From Lutimaribacter salitolerans (GTDB taxonomy: Bacteria; Pseudomonadota; Alphaproteobacteria; Rhodobacterales; Rhodobacteraceae): a stretch of 64,000 nt of DNA. Below the pieces are notes generated by a model. That model saw only the letters and a program-made list of their open reading frames with translations, made no database searches and was not told the origin of the DNA. The translations under genes and the position numbers were made by a program. The stretch is from contig NZ_JBHUDD010000157.1 of the NCBI RefSeq assembly GCF_042677865.1, positions 1-64,000 on the forward strand. The letters are read 5' to 3'. Positions 51,439 through 61,533 of the stretch are shown one piece after another (the first letter of the stretch is position 1; each line of letters opens with the position of its first letter).

Positions 51439-51879
51439 ATGGATCTTGAGACGGTCAGCCCCGAGGATTTCGGGGCCAGTCTGCGCGGTGTGGGTCTGAA
51501 CCTGCTGGTGCGTGACGTGCCTGCGCAGGTGGATTTCCTGTGCGATGTGTTCGGCATGACCGCCCATCGCGCCAACGCCGATTTCGCCATCCTGCGCTAT
51601 GGCGCGCAGATCGTGCAGATCCACGCCGATGGCACCTATCACAGCCACCCGTTGCTGGGCCTGCTGCCGGAAACGCCGCCGCGCGGGGCCGGGGTGGAAA
51701 TTCGCCTGTTCGACACTGATCCCGATGCCGCCGCCACTCGCGCCACGGCGCGCGGCGCGGTGGTGCTGCAAGCGCCGACAGACAAACCCCACGGCCTGCG
51801 CGAAACCTGTATCCTGTGCGACAACGGCTATGCCTGGGTCGCCAGCCTGCCCAAATCCGACACCCCGAAAGGAGCCTGA
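51439..51879 (+). CDS. VOC-family protein
   Basis: Glyoxalase/dioxygenase-fold protein of 146 residues: VGLNLLVRDVPAQVDFLCDVFGMTAHR in the first module and GVEIRLFDTDPDAAATRATARGAVV with CILCDNGYAWVASL in the second. Substrate and reaction are unknown. The start MDLETVSPEDFG is preferred over an upstream in-frame ATG because it aligns with the fold and has GAGGGC before it. It lies 3 bases before the class II aldolase gene, so they probably act in the same short pathway. Confidence 0.8.
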   Translation: MDLETVSPEDFGASLRGVGLNLLVRDVPAQVDFLCDVFGMTAHRANADFAILRYGAQIVQIHADGTYHSHPLLGLLPETPPRGAGVEIRLFDTDPDAAATRATARGAVVLQAPTDKPHGLRETCILCDNGYAWVASLPKSDTPKGA

Positions 51880-51882
51880 ACC

Positions 51883-52638
51883 ATGAGCGTGACCAACCTG
51901 AAACCCAATATGGACCACTGGCAGGAGCGCGTCGATCTGGCCGCGGCCTTTCGCTGGACCGCGCGTCTGAACATGCACGAGGCGGTGGCGAACCATTTCT
52001 CGCTGGCGATCAACGACGATGGCACCCGGTTCCTGATGAACCCCAACCAGATGCATTTCTCGCGCATCCGTGCGTCCGACCTGATCGTGGTCGATGCCAA
52101 CGATCCCGAGACCCTGAAAGGGCCGAACGCGCCCGACCCCACCGCCTGGGGACTGCACGGCGGCATCCACCGGCACTGCGCGCACGCGCGCTGCGCGATG
52201 CATGTCCATTCGATCCACGCCACGGTGCTGGCCTCGCTTGCCGACAGCCGCCTGCCCCCGATCGACCAGAACTGTGCCACTTTCTTCAACCGCTACGTCA
52301 TCGACGACGGCTATGGCGGTCTGGCGTTTGAAGAAGAGGGCGAGCGTTGCGCGCGCCTGTTCGACGACCCGAAAAAAAAGGTGATGATCATGGGCAATCA
52401 CGGTGTGCTGGTGATCGGCGACACCGTGGCCGACACGTTCAACCGCATGTTCTATTTCGAACGCGCCGCCGAAACCTACATCCGCGCGCTGCAGACCGGC
52501 CAGCCGTTGCGCGTTCTGCCCGACGAGATTGCAGAAAAGACCGCGCAGGAGCTGGAAGCCTACCCCGAGCAGGATGCCCGCCATCTGGGCGAGCTCAAGG
52601 CGATCCTGGATGATGAGGGTGCGAATTACGCCAGCTAG
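51883..52638 (+). CDS. Class II aldolase/adducin-family protein
   Basis: Zinc-dependent class II aldolase/adducin fold, 251 residues. The zinc-ligand stretch is RCAMHVHSIHATVLASL, with a third His in MGNHGVLVIGDTVAD. An N-terminal NMHEAVANHFSLAINDDGTRFLMNP matches family members. These enzymes cleave or epimerise sugar phosphates or act on related hydroxy acids; the substrate here is not clear. It is co-transcribed with the VOC gene and lies 85 bases before a thiolase. Confidence 0.85.
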   Translation: MSVTNLKPNMDHWQERVDLAAAFRWTARLNMHEAVANHFSLAINDDGTRFLMNPNQMHFSRIRASDLIVVDANDPETLKGPNAPDPTAWGLHGGIHRHCAHARCAMHVHSIHATVLASLADSRLPPIDQNCATFFNRYVIDDGYGGLAFEEEGERCARLFDDPKKKVMIMGNHGVLVIGDTVADTFNRMFYFERAAETYIRALQTGQPLRVLPDEIAEKTAQELEAYPEQDARHLGELKAILDDEGANYAS

Positions 52639-52723
52639 ACGTGACGTGACGGAACGTCGCGGCTGCCAATCGGCGCGCGGCGGCGTAAAGCTGCGCGCAA
52701 ACCAGTCTTGAGGAGGAACAGAC

Positions 52724-53902
52724 ATGAGCGACGACATCGTTATCCTGGGCGGCGCACGCACCGCCATCGGCACGTTCGGCGGCAGCCTTGCGGGCACTGC
52801 CCCTATCGACACCGCCACCACCGCCGCAAAGGCCGCGATGGAACGGTCGGGCGTCGAGGGCGGCCAGATCGGCCACGTGGTGTTCGGCCACGTCATCAAC
52901 ACAGAACCCCGCGACATGTACCTGAGCCGCGTGGCGGCCATTCAGGCCGGCATCCCCGACACCTCGCCCGCGATGAACGTCAACCGACTTTGCGGCTCGG
53001 GCGCGCAGGCGATCGTGTCGGCCACGCAGGCGCTGATGCTGGGCGATGCCGATTTTGCGCTGGCCGGCGGGGCCGAGGCGATGTCGCGCAGCCCCTATAT
53101 CATCCAGGATCAGCGCTGGGGCGCCAAGATGGGCGATATCAAGACGCTCGACATGATGCTGGGCGCGCTGAACTGCCCCTTCGGCACAGGGCATATGGGT
53201 GTGACGGCCGAGAATGTTGCGGGCGAGCATGGCATTTCGCGCGAGGATCAGGATGCGTTCGCACTGGAATCCCAGCGCCGTGCCGCCGCCGCCATCGAAG
53301 CCGGGTATTTCAACGACCAGATCGTGCCGGTCGAGGTGCGGGTAAAGCGCGACACGGTGGCGTTCGACACGGATGAGCACCCCAAGGCGACATCGGCCGA
53401 GGCTCTGGCCGGTCTGCGCCCCGCCTTCCGCAAGGATGGCAGCGTGACGGCGGGCAATGCCAGCGGCATCAATGACGGGGCCGCCGCCATCGTGCTGGCC
53501 CGCGCCAGCGCCGCGCAATCCGCCGGTCTGACACCGAAATTCCGCGTGCTGGGCTATGCCCATGCCGGCGTCCGCCCCGAGGTGATGGGCATCGGCCCGA
53601 TCCCCGCGGTGGAAAACCTGCTGGCGCGCACCGGGCTCAAGGTCACCGATTTCGACGTGATCGAAAGCAACGAGGCGTTTGCCGCACAGGCAGTCGCGGT
53701 CAACAACGGCCTCGGGCTGGACCCTGCCCGCGTGAACCCCAACGGCGGGGCGATCGCACTGGGGCACCCGGTCGGCGCGACCGGCTGTATCGTCACCGTC
53801 AAGGCGATGTACGAGCTGGAGCGGACCGGCGGCAGCAAGGCACTGATCACCATGTGCATCGGCGGCGGTCAGGGCATCGCCATCGCGATCGAGCGTATCT
53901 GA
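52724..53902 (+). CDS. Acetyl-CoA acyltransferase (thiolase)
   Basis: Thiolase of 392 residues, condensing or cleaving beta-ketoacyl-CoA. Catalytic residues are visible: acyl-accepting C90 in NVNRLCGSG, H348 in LGHPVGATG and C378 in MCIGGGQG. The sequence is of the acetyl-CoA acetyltransferase/beta-ketothiolase group. An AGGAGG precedes the ATG. It is the last gene of the VOC-aldolase-thiolase stretch and ends at a perfect hairpin. Confidence 0.93.
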   Translation: MSDDIVILGGARTAIGTFGGSLAGTAPIDTATTAAKAAMERSGVEGGQIGHVVFGHVINTEPRDMYLSRVAAIQAGIPDTSPAMNVNRLCGSGAQAIVSATQALMLGDADFALAGGAEAMSRSPYIIQDQRWGAKMGDIKTLDMMLGALNCPFGTGHMGVTAENVAGEHGISREDQDAFALESQRRAAAAIEAGYFNDQIVPVEVRVKRDTVAFDTDEHPKATSAEALAGLRPAFRKDGSVTAGNASGINDGAAAIVLARASAAQSAGLTPKFRVLGYAHAGVRPEVMGIGPIPAVENLLARTGLKVTDFDVIESNEAFAAQAVAVNNGLGLDPARVNPNGGAIALGHPVGATGCIVTVKAMYELERTGGSKALITMCIGGGQGIAIAIERI

Positions 53903-53919
53903 GCCCGCGACAATCGGCA

Positions 53920-53940
53920 GGGTGGGCGATCTGCCCACCC
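53920..53940. terminator. Bidirectional terminator between thiolase and pbpC
   Basis: A perfect 8-bp stem GGGTGGGC/GCCCACCC over GATCT lies between the convergent thiolase and pbpC genes. The plus strand continues GCGCCTTTC, so the T tract is short. Confidence 0.6.
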
Positions 53941-53947
53941 GCGCCTT

Positions 53948-55984
53948 TCAATCAATGCGTATCTGCGCACGGGCCGCACGGCCCTGCGCATCGATCACCG
54001 ACAGGGCAAGATAGCCCGCGCTGGGGGTCGGCAGGGTAATCTCGCGCCGATGCTGGCCGGTGGCGACAGGCGCGCCGTTGGCAAGCACGGTAAACGGCGC
54101 CACCCCGTCGCGCAGTTTCAGGGTCAGCACACCGCTGCCGTTCAGGTCCAGCCGCGCGCCATCAGGCGGGAACGCCAGTTTCGGCGCATTCTGCGCCGGC
54201 GCGAACACCGCATCGCGGCTGCGAAACCGTTGCAGGTTCGGCGGCAGCCGATCGTTGGACACCAGCAACGCATCACGCGGCGGAGGCGGCAGCGGGTCGG
54301 GGCGCGATTTCAACCGCGCAAAGGCCTGAAACAGCACCGGCGCGGCCAGATCGCCACCAAACGCCCCCGGCACCGGCGTGCCATCGGCGCGGCCCATCCA
54401 GACGCCTGCAACGTGCCGCCCGTCGAACCCCACCGCCCAGGCATCGCGATGGCCGTAGGAGGTGCCCGTCTTGTAGGCCAGCCGCATCTGCGCGGCGCCC
54501 TTGGGCGGGGCCAGCCCGGCAAGGATATGGCCCACGGACCACGCCGCGCGCGCGCTGGTCAGGCTGCGCGCCGCAACCGCAGAACCATGGCTGCGCAGCG
54601 GCACCGCCTGCCCGCCATTGGCCAGCCCGGCGTAGATCTGCACCAGATCATGCAGGCTCAGTCCCACACCGCCCAGGGCCACCGCCAGCCCCGGCCTGCC
54701 GCCCGGAATGACCGGCTGCGTCCCGGCCCGCTGCATCGCCGCCACCAGCCGCGCCGGTCCCAGCGCCTGCGTCATCGCCACGGCGGGGATGTTGAGCGAG
54801 AGTTGCAGGGCCTGCTCCACCGTCACCTCGCCGCGGAACTGCCCGTCGAAATTCTGCGGCGCATAGCCGCCAAAGCCCATGGGCCGGTCCGGCATCAGGG
54901 TCTGCGGATGCGCCAGCCCCTGATCGAACCCCAGCGCGTAGATCAGCGGCTTCAACGTCGATCCCGGCGAGCGCAGCGCCTGCGTCATGTCGACAAAGCC
55001 CTGCCTGCGGTCGGCGGTGTAATCCGGCGATCCGACATGGGCCAGAACCTCGCCCGTCCGGTGATCGGCCACCAGCATGGCGATGGACAGCCGGTCGGGG
55101 CGACCATGCAGCGCGCTGCGGGCAAGCTGCTCCAACGCGGATTGCAGGGTCGCATCCAGCGTCGTGTCATGGGCCTGCGCGCCCGGATCGGCCTGCACCA
55201 GCGCGTCGCCCAGATGCGGGGCCTGCATGGGAAAGGCGCGGCGGGTGGTTGGCACGGGTTCCGACAGGGCAGCCTCGGCGCTGGCATCGTCCAGCACGCC
55301 CGCGCGTACCATACGGGCCAGCACCCGGTCGCGCGCTTTGGTGGCAGACTGATGGGCACGGTCGGGGCGGCGGGCCTCGGGCGATTGCGGCAAGGCAACC
55401 AGCAGGGCGGCCTGTGCCGGCGTCAGGCGATTCGGTTCCTTGCCGAACCACGCCAGCGTCGCGGCGCGGATGCCCTCGATGTTGCCGCCGAAGGGTGCCC
55501 GCGTCAGGTACAGCGACAGGATGTCGTCCTTGCCAAGCAGGCGTTCCAGCGCCAGCGCCAACCGGATCTGGCGCAGCTTGCCCCGCCATGCGCCGGTGCC
55601 GCTGTTCTCAAGCAACCGCGCCACCTGCATGGTCAGGGTCGATCCGCCCGAGGTGACGCGCCCGTGCCACACGGCCTGCGCCGTGGCGCGGATCATCGCC
55701 AGCGTATCAACACCTGCGTGGCGGTAGAACCGCTTGTCCTCATAGGCCAGCAGCATCGCCAGATAAGCCGGATCGACCTGCGCCGGGGTGGCCCCCAGCC
55801 GCCAGCGCCCATCCTCGACCGGGTAGGCGCGCAAAAGCTGCCCGTTCCGGTCGCGGATTTCCACCGATTGCGCAACGAGCGTGGGCGGCAATGTGGTCGC
55901 GTCGATCCATCTGTCCGCCGAATCGCGCAGCCCCGCCCCGGCCCACAGCAGCGCCGTTACGAGGATCAGCGCGCGCCAGATCAC
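53948..55984 (-). CDS. pbpC: Penicillin-binding protein 1C
   Basis: Bifunctional class A PBP of 678 residues with an N-terminal membrane helix. The GT51 glycosyltransferase domain has EDKRFYRHAGVD and GGSTLTMQVARLL. The transpeptidase domain has S-T-L-K in RSPGSTLKPLIYALG, the SLN in LSLNIPAVAM and K-T-G in YKTGTSYGHRDAWAVG. The C-terminal BiPBP_C domain is about 600-678. It starts at GTG, overlapping the alpha-2-macroglobulin stop (GTGA); these two genes are a conserved pair. Confidence 0.94.
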   Translation of the reverse strand: MIWRALILVTALLWAGAGLRDSADRWIDATTLPPTLVAQSVEIRDRNGQLLRAYPVEDGRWRLGATPAQVDPAYLAMLLAYEDKRFYRHAGVDTLAMIRATAQAVWHGRVTSGGSTLTMQVARLLENSGTGAWRGKLRQIRLALALERLLGKDDILSLYLTRAPFGGNIEGIRAATLAWFGKEPNRLTPAQAALLVALPQSPEARRPDRAHQSATKARDRVLARMVRAGVLDDASAEAALSEPVPTTRRAFPMQAPHLGDALVQADPGAQAHDTTLDATLQSALEQLARSALHGRPDRLSIAMLVADHRTGEVLAHVGSPDYTADRRQGFVDMTQALRSPGSTLKPLIYALGFDQGLAHPQTLMPDRPMGFGGYAPQNFDGQFRGEVTVEQALQLSLNIPAVAMTQALGPARLVAAMQRAGTQPVIPGGRPGLAVALGGVGLSLHDLVQIYAGLANGGQAVPLRSHGSAVAARSLTSARAAWSVGHILAGLAPPKGAAQMRLAYKTGTSYGHRDAWAVGFDGRHVAGVWMGRADGTPVPGAFGGDLAAPVLFQAFARLKSRPDPLPPPPRDALLVSNDRLPPNLQRFRSRDAVFAPAQNAPKLAFPPDGARLDLNGSGVLTLKLRDGVAPFTVLANGAPVATGQHRREITLPTPSAGYLALSVIDAQGRAARAQIRID

Positions 55985-58900
55985 GGAGTCACTGCAACGC
56001 TGCCCGTATCGGTGCGGGCGCGATACTGCGGGCGATACATATCCTCGACCGTGGCGGCGGGGTGGTGATAGCGCCCCGGTGTAGTGGCCCGCGCGATATA
56101 GGCCAGCGTGAACGGATTGCTGCCGGTCCAGTCCACCGCCGCAAGAAAGCGGTCGGCGCGGAATTCGGCATGCTGCGCCTCGGCCGTGTCCAGCCAATCG
56201 AGCGCGCGGATGTCACCGCTGCGCAACAGGTTGGGGTTGTCGATCTCGAACCCCGCCGGCAGCGGGTCGTTGACCATCAGACGCGCGCCGGTGGGCTGGA
56301 ACGGAGTGATGCGCAGAACGGCGACCATGCGGGTGCCGGTGGCCACGCTGGCAGGGTCGATGACGTTCCCGTCCATGTCGAAATACTGCCGCTCGATCGC
56401 ATAGCCGTAGCCGCCTGCCGGGTCGGGCTGCTGCGGGACGCCAAGCGTGGTCAGGGTGACACGCGCGTCGCCCGCCCCGGTGTTGGACAGGGTCAGGGGC
56501 TGCGCCAGATCATCGGCAAAGCGGCGCACCAGCGGCCCGGTTGGGGCCTGCCCGTTCAGCAGCAAGCCATCGGTCGGGTCATCCACCAGCGCGCGGGCGG
56601 CCATCAGGGTCCATGCGGCCTCTTGCGTGGAGGGCTGGCCGCTGTTCTGCGCCACATAGGTGGTCAGGGCTGCGCGGTCTATCGCCGTGCTGCCCGCCTC
56701 GGACGCCAGCGCCAGCAGGCCCGCCGCATCGCGCAGCGGGGTGCCATAATCCGCGCGCCACAGGGGCGGCTCGTCCGTGCCAAGTTGCGGGGTCAGCTTG
56801 CGCGCGGCGGTAGAGAACATCGCATCCGCCCGCGTCTGATCACCATAGGCGGCCAGCGCCGCCCCCAGTTGCGCCGCCGCCAGCGGGGTGGCAAAGGCAT
56901 CGGCCTTTTCATCCGCATAGTAGCGCAGATCGCCCATGTTCGCCGCGCCTTCACGGGCCAGAACAAGCAGCGCATAGGCCAGCGCCTCGCCGCCGTCGTC
57001 GAAATCCGGGGTATAGTTGACGCGGTTGCGCAGGTTGTCCAGCGCGCTGCGCAGGGCCAGATCGGGCACGTCATGGCCAGCGGTGCGGGCACGCGACAGA
57101 AAGTCTGTCACATAGGCGTCGAGCCAGAAATCCCCGCCCTCGGCCCGCCACAGCCCGAACCCGCCGCCCGAGGCCTGACGGGTCAGGATGCGCGCCGTCG
57201 CCTGCGTGATCTGCGCGTCGATCTGCGCGCGGTTGCCAAGGCCAAGCAGCTCGGCGACCGAGGACAGATAGAGCAGCGGCAACGCCTGGCTGGTGATCTG
57301 CTCGGTGCAGCCGTAGGGATAGCCATCCAGCCGCGCCAGCAGGCCCGGCACATCCAGCTGCGCCAAAGGCCCGGCCGACAGCATCGCCTGCCCGGTGCCG
57401 GGGCGATACTGCGCCAGAACATCGGCGTCAAAGGACAGGGTTTCGCCCGGGGCCAGCGTGATTTGCCGCGTCCTGGCGGTTTCGGGGTCGTTCGCGCGCA
57501 CCGGCAGGGTCAGGGACTTGGTCAGTTGCCTGCCAACCGGCGTGGTCAACGCGATGCGGATCTCGTGATCGCCCACATCCTGCGCGGTTATCGGCACCGA
57601 CAGCACCTGCTTGCCCTGATCGGTCAGGGTGATCTGCGACGGGATCGCAGCGGCATCCAGCGTTACACCATCCGCCGTCACCTCCAGTCCCATCTGCCCA
57701 GACGGCCCGGTGGTGTGGATCACTTCCAGCAGCAGGCGGCTGTCATCGCCGGGCGACAGGAATTGCGGCAGGCTGGCGGTCACGACCACCGGGTCAGCAA
57801 CCACCACATCGGCCTGCGCCTGCCCCACGGCGCGCGGGCTCCAGGCCACGGCCATCAGGCGGACGGTGCCGTTGAAATCCGGCAGGTCAAAGCTGACCTC
57901 GGCCCGGCCATCCGCGTCCACGGTAACCGGACCGGTGAAATAGGCCACCAGTTCCTCGGTCGGGGGCGGGCTTTGCATCTGAAGGGCCGATCCGGCATCG
58001 CCGCCCGACCGGACCTGCCCCATCGCGCCGTTCAGACCGTCGATCAGACGGCCATAGACATCGCGGATTTCCACGCCGAGGCGGCGTTGGCCGAAATAGT
58101 GTTCGGCAGGATCGGGAGACTCAAACCCGGTCAGGTTCAGGATGCCCAGATCGACCGCGGCAAGGGTGACATGGGCGGTCTCGCCCGCGGTCACGTCCTC
58201 CACCTGCACCCCGGCGACCAGTGGCCCGCGCGGGTCGGCGCGGTCGGGCGCGTCGATGCTGACCTGCAACAGGCGATCGCCACGTTCAACCGAGGCATGG
58301 ACCAGACCCAGCGCACGCGCTGGATTGCGGCCTGCGGCCACATCCATCGGCCGGATCGCCTGCGCCGCGACATAGACACCCGCGCCCCACTCATCGGTCA
58401 CGGGCAGGTCGATCAGGTTTTCGCCCTCGGTCAGGTCAACCGCCTGCATCGACACCACACGGTTCGACATCACCGTGACCAGCGCCTTTCCGGGCGAACG
58501 CGGCACCACGCGGAGCCGCGCGGTATCGCCGGGGCGATAACCTGACTGATCCATCGACACCTCAAGCATGTCCGGTGTCGTCGCCGGATTGGCGGGCGCG
58601 TACCACCCGGCATGGAAATCGACGGACGAGGCGGTATAGGGACCGCTGCTTTCCACGACCAGCTCGTACCGGCCCCAATCGACGGATGCAGAGATCGCCT
58701 GCGGCTCGGTGCCCAGCATGACGGTGCCACTGGCCACGCGGCTGCGGGTCGTCACCGGCTCCCACTGCCAGTCACCGTATTGGGAATACCATTGATAGCG
58801 CGTTTCGACCCGGTTCAGCACCCAGTCTGCCTGTATCGGCGCGGTGGCGATCAGGGTGAAATCGGCATTGCTGCCCTGCGACAGCACATCGTCGAACCCC

Positions 58901-61386
58901 GGTTTGATCCCGATCAGAGGCGTTGTGGCGGCCAGCGCGCGGGTGATGCGGCGTTCGACCGGGCGGCCCGAGCCTTCGGTCACGCGGATGTCCACCCGCG
59001 CCTCGGCCGGGCCTGTGTAATCGCCCGTTTCGGGGAACTGCAACGGCAGCACCGCGCGGCCCTGCGCATCGGTGCGGACAGTGTCCAGCCCGGTCGCGCG
59101 GCCACGAAACGTGTCGTCATACCGCCCAAAGACATAGCCGGGATGATCGGGCAGGCTGCGGCTGGGCAGCAGACGCAAGGTGCCCTCGACCGCCAGATCG
59201 ACCCCGGGCGCGCCAAACAGATAGCGCGCATTGACCGTCACCGCAGGCGCGTCGGCGGGGCGCAAGGGGCCGTCGGGCAGGGTCAGGTCGAAATCGATAC
59301 GCTCGGGCAGGAAATCCTCGACCAGCAGATCGGTGGCGGCGATGGCGGGCGCATCCGGGTCGGCCCGCAGCTCCAGCCGCCATGTGCCGCGCGGGGCGGT
59401 CTGCGCGACCGGCAGGGCGAACACATGCCCGCCCGCGCTGTCGTTGTCCGACAGGGTGCGCGAATACTCGACCCCGTCGGGCCGCGTCAGGATCGCGGTG
59501 AGCGGCAGGCCGGGGATCGCCTGCGCCTGCCCGTCGCGGACAAGGGCAGTGGCATGGATCACCTCGCCTGCGCGATAGGCCCCGCGATCGGTAGTCAGGA
59601 AGGCGTCGATCGGGCCGGGGGCCTCGCGCCCCTCAACGCCCCGGTCGGACAGATCGAACGCCGGATCCGTGAGCGACAGAAAGGCCATATCGGTATCGCC
59701 ATCGCTGACCGTGACCAGCGCAGGCGCCGCCCCGCCACTGCCGCGCATCAGCCCCGGCGAAAAACTGGCCAGCCCCATCGCATCGGTGGTAGCAGAGCCC
59801 AGCACACGGTTGGATTGCGCGATCAGCGTGACGGTCAGCCCTTCACGCGGGGCGGCATCGCCAAGACCGCGCACCAGCACATGCAGCCCGTCGGTGCCCG
59901 ACAGGGTGGTCACACCCAGATCGGACAGCACGAACCACTGCGTTGCCCCCGGATCGTCATAGCCATCGACACCGGGAACCGAGGCGGACAGCGCATACAG
60001 CCCCGGGGCCAGATCGGCCACGATGTCGCCCATCGGCAGACGCGTGGTCATGTCGGCGTTCAGGGTATTCTGCACCTCGCCCTGCCCTTGCCAGACCTGC
60101 TCACCCACTTGGTCCGCGAACTGCGCACGCTCCCATTGCGACAGGCGGTTGCCGAACAATCCGTTCTGCATGGTCCGCAGCAGGTTGCGGTCATCGACCC
60201 GGCGCAGGGTCAGGCCCAGCGTGTCCAGATTGACTGTCTGCACCGGCAGCGCCGCATCGGCCCCGCGCGGCAGCACATAGGCACGGCCCGGAAACACGAT
60301 TGATGGCGCGCGGTCACGCACATAAAGCCGCAGGTCAACGTCCTTGATCAACGTCTCGCCGGTGGCATCGGGCAGACCTTGCCGAAAGGTCAGGGCATAG
60401 CGTTCGCCATGGGACAGCCCGGAGATGCAGATCTGCCGCCCCTCGGCCTGCACCGCCATGGTGGCGTCGGGCAGGCGGATGTAGTCGGCATACTCGACCC
60501 CGTGTTGCGCCAGCGGCTCGGAAAACTCGGCGCAGATGCGCGGATCGGCCAGATCGCTTTCAACCCGGCTGTCGGTGATGCGAAAGCCGTACTTGCCCAC
60601 GGCCTCCTCCAGCAAATCGGCAAGATCGTCGCGCGGTTGCAGGCTTTGCGCCAGTCGCAGCGCCGGGATCATGTCGCGACCGCGAAAACTCGCTTCGAGC
60701 GCGCGGGCAAGGGTTTCCAACGCGCTGACCTGCTGGCCGGCCGTGGCGGCGCGCAGATAGGCGTTGATGGCAGCAGGCAGGGCCCGCTGGCGATAGGTGG
60801 CCGTGTTGTTGTCGGTCCGGACCTGCAACCCCAGCCGGGCATACTCGGCCCACAGATCGCTGCGGTCCGCATGTGCCAGCGCGCCCCCGGTCCAGCGAAA
60901 GGCGTTTATGAGATCCTGCGCGGCGCGGCGTTCTGCGGCGGCCTCAAGCATCCGGTCAAGCGTGTGTTGCCCCGATGGGTGCAGCGTGCCGATGGTGGCG
61001 GCCAGATCGCGGGCCGCGTCCAGCGTGTCCGCACCAAGGTAGGACAGATCGGCGGCACGGGTCTGGCCGAGCGTCAGCGCCTGAGGATCGGTGTTGCGCC
61101 GCTCGGCCGAAACCGCGCCCTGATAGTCCACGCGCTGATCGATGCCGGTCTTGGGAAAACAGGCGTTCGAGCGGCTGTTGAAGGTGAAGGCCACGCAGCG
61201 CGTATCGGCGCGACAGGCACGCTCGCAAGCCTCGACCGTGGTGTTGAACAGCGCCTGCAGGTCGCCGCCATAGAAATCCGTGTCGCGGGTGACGATGAAC
61301 CGTTCGGACGGCATTGCCGATTGCGCGATCGCGCCCCCCGGCAGCAAGGTCAGAGCGACGACAAGGGCGGCGAAAATGGGGCGCAT
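55981..61386 (-). CDS. Alpha-2-macroglobulin with N-terminal PAN domain
   Basis: Bacterial alpha-2-macroglobulin of 1801 residues, thought to trap proteases in the periplasm in partnership with PbpC. A signal peptide (1-21) ends in IAQ. A PAN/apple-like domain (ACERACRADTRCVAFTFNSR) precedes the macroglobulin domains. A macroglobulin body follows with MG-type strands and a bait-like segment. The thioester motif is C1360-T-E-Q1363 (YPYGCTEQ), intact. The C-terminal part has repeated helices ending in a beta domain (VSVAVTP). It is upstream of pbpC and overlaps it; divergent from the soluble kinase. Confidence 0.92.
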   Translation of the reverse strand: MRPIFAALVVALTLLPGGAIAQSAMPSERFIVTRDTDFYGGDLQALFNTTVEACERACRADTRCVAFTFNSRSNACFPKTGIDQRVDYQGAVSAERRNTDPQALTLGQTRAADLSYLGADTLDAARDLAATIGTLHPSGQHTLDRMLEAAAERRAAQDLINAFRWTGGALAHADRSDLWAEYARLGLQVRTDNNTATYRQRALPAAINAYLRAATAGQQVSALETLARALEASFRGRDMIPALRLAQSLQPRDDLADLLEEAVGKYGFRITDSRVESDLADPRICAEFSEPLAQHGVEYADYIRLPDATMAVQAEGRQICISGLSHGERYALTFRQGLPDATGETLIKDVDLRLYVRDRAPSIVFPGRAYVLPRGADAALPVQTVNLDTLGLTLRRVDDRNLLRTMQNGLFGNRLSQWERAQFADQVGEQVWQGQGEVQNTLNADMTTRLPMGDIVADLAPGLYALSASVPGVDGYDDPGATQWFVLSDLGVTTLSGTDGLHVLVRGLGDAAPREGLTVTLIAQSNRVLGSATTDAMGLASFSPGLMRGSGGAAPALVTVSDGDTDMAFLSLTDPAFDLSDRGVEGREAPGPIDAFLTTDRGAYRAGEVIHATALVRDGQAQAIPGLPLTAILTRPDGVEYSRTLSDNDSAGGHVFALPVAQTAPRGTWRLELRADPDAPAIAATDLLVEDFLPERIDFDLTLPDGPLRPADAPAVTVNARYLFGAPGVDLAVEGTLRLLPSRSLPDHPGYVFGRYDDTFRGRATGLDTVRTDAQGRAVLPLQFPETGDYTGPAEARVDIRVTEGSGRPVERRITRALAATTPLIGIKPGFDDVLSQGSNADFTLIATAPIQADWVLNRVETRYQWYSQYGDWQWEPVTTRSRVASGTVMLGTEPQAISASVDWGRYELVVESSGPYTASSVDFHAGWYAPANPATTPDMLEVSMDQSGYRPGDTARLRVVPRSPGKALVTVMSNRVVSMQAVDLTEGENLIDLPVTDEWGAGVYVAAQAIRPMDVAAGRNPARALGLVHASVERGDRLLQVSIDAPDRADPRGPLVAGVQVEDVTAGETAHVTLAAVDLGILNLTGFESPDPAEHYFGQRRLGVEIRDVYGRLIDGLNGAMGQVRSGGDAGSALQMQSPPPTEELVAYFTGPVTVDADGRAEVSFDLPDFNGTVRLMAVAWSPRAVGQAQADVVVADPVVVTASLPQFLSPGDDSRLLLEVIHTTGPSGQMGLEVTADGVTLDAAAIPSQITLTDQGKQVLSVPITAQDVGDHEIRIALTTPVGRQLTKSLTLPVRANDPETARTRQITLAPGETLSFDADVLAQYRPGTGQAMLSAGPLAQLDVPGLLARLDGYPYGCTEQITSQALPLLYLSSVAELLGLGNRAQIDAQITQATARILTRQASGGGFGLWRAEGGDFWLDAYVTDFLSRARTAGHDVPDLALRSALDNLRNRVNYTPDFDDGGEALAYALLVLAREGAANMGDLRYYADEKADAFATPLAAAQLGAALAAYGDQTRADAMFSTAARKLTPQLGTDEPPLWRADYGTPLRDAAGLLALASEAGSTAIDRAALTTYVAQNSGQPSTQEAAWTLMAARALVDDPTDGLLLNGQAPTGPLVRRFADDLAQPLTLSNTGAGDARVTLTTLGVPQQPDPAGGYGYAIERQYFDMDGNVIDPASVATGTRMVAVLRITPFQPTGARLMVNDPLPAGFEIDNPNLLRSGDIRALDWLDTAEAQHAEFRADRFLAAVDWTGSNPFTLAYIARATTPGRYHHPAATVEDMYRPQYRARTDTGSVAVTP

Positions 61387-61533
61387 GGCAAATCTCCGAA
61401 GCTATGCGTGCATGGTGACAGCGGGGACGAGTCGGCGCAACGCCCAACCCCTGCCCCGATTAACGACATATTCACCACAGGGGCGGAATTTGGGCGCCAT
61501 GGGAGTCGCGACAGATCACGTCGGAGAACGGGC

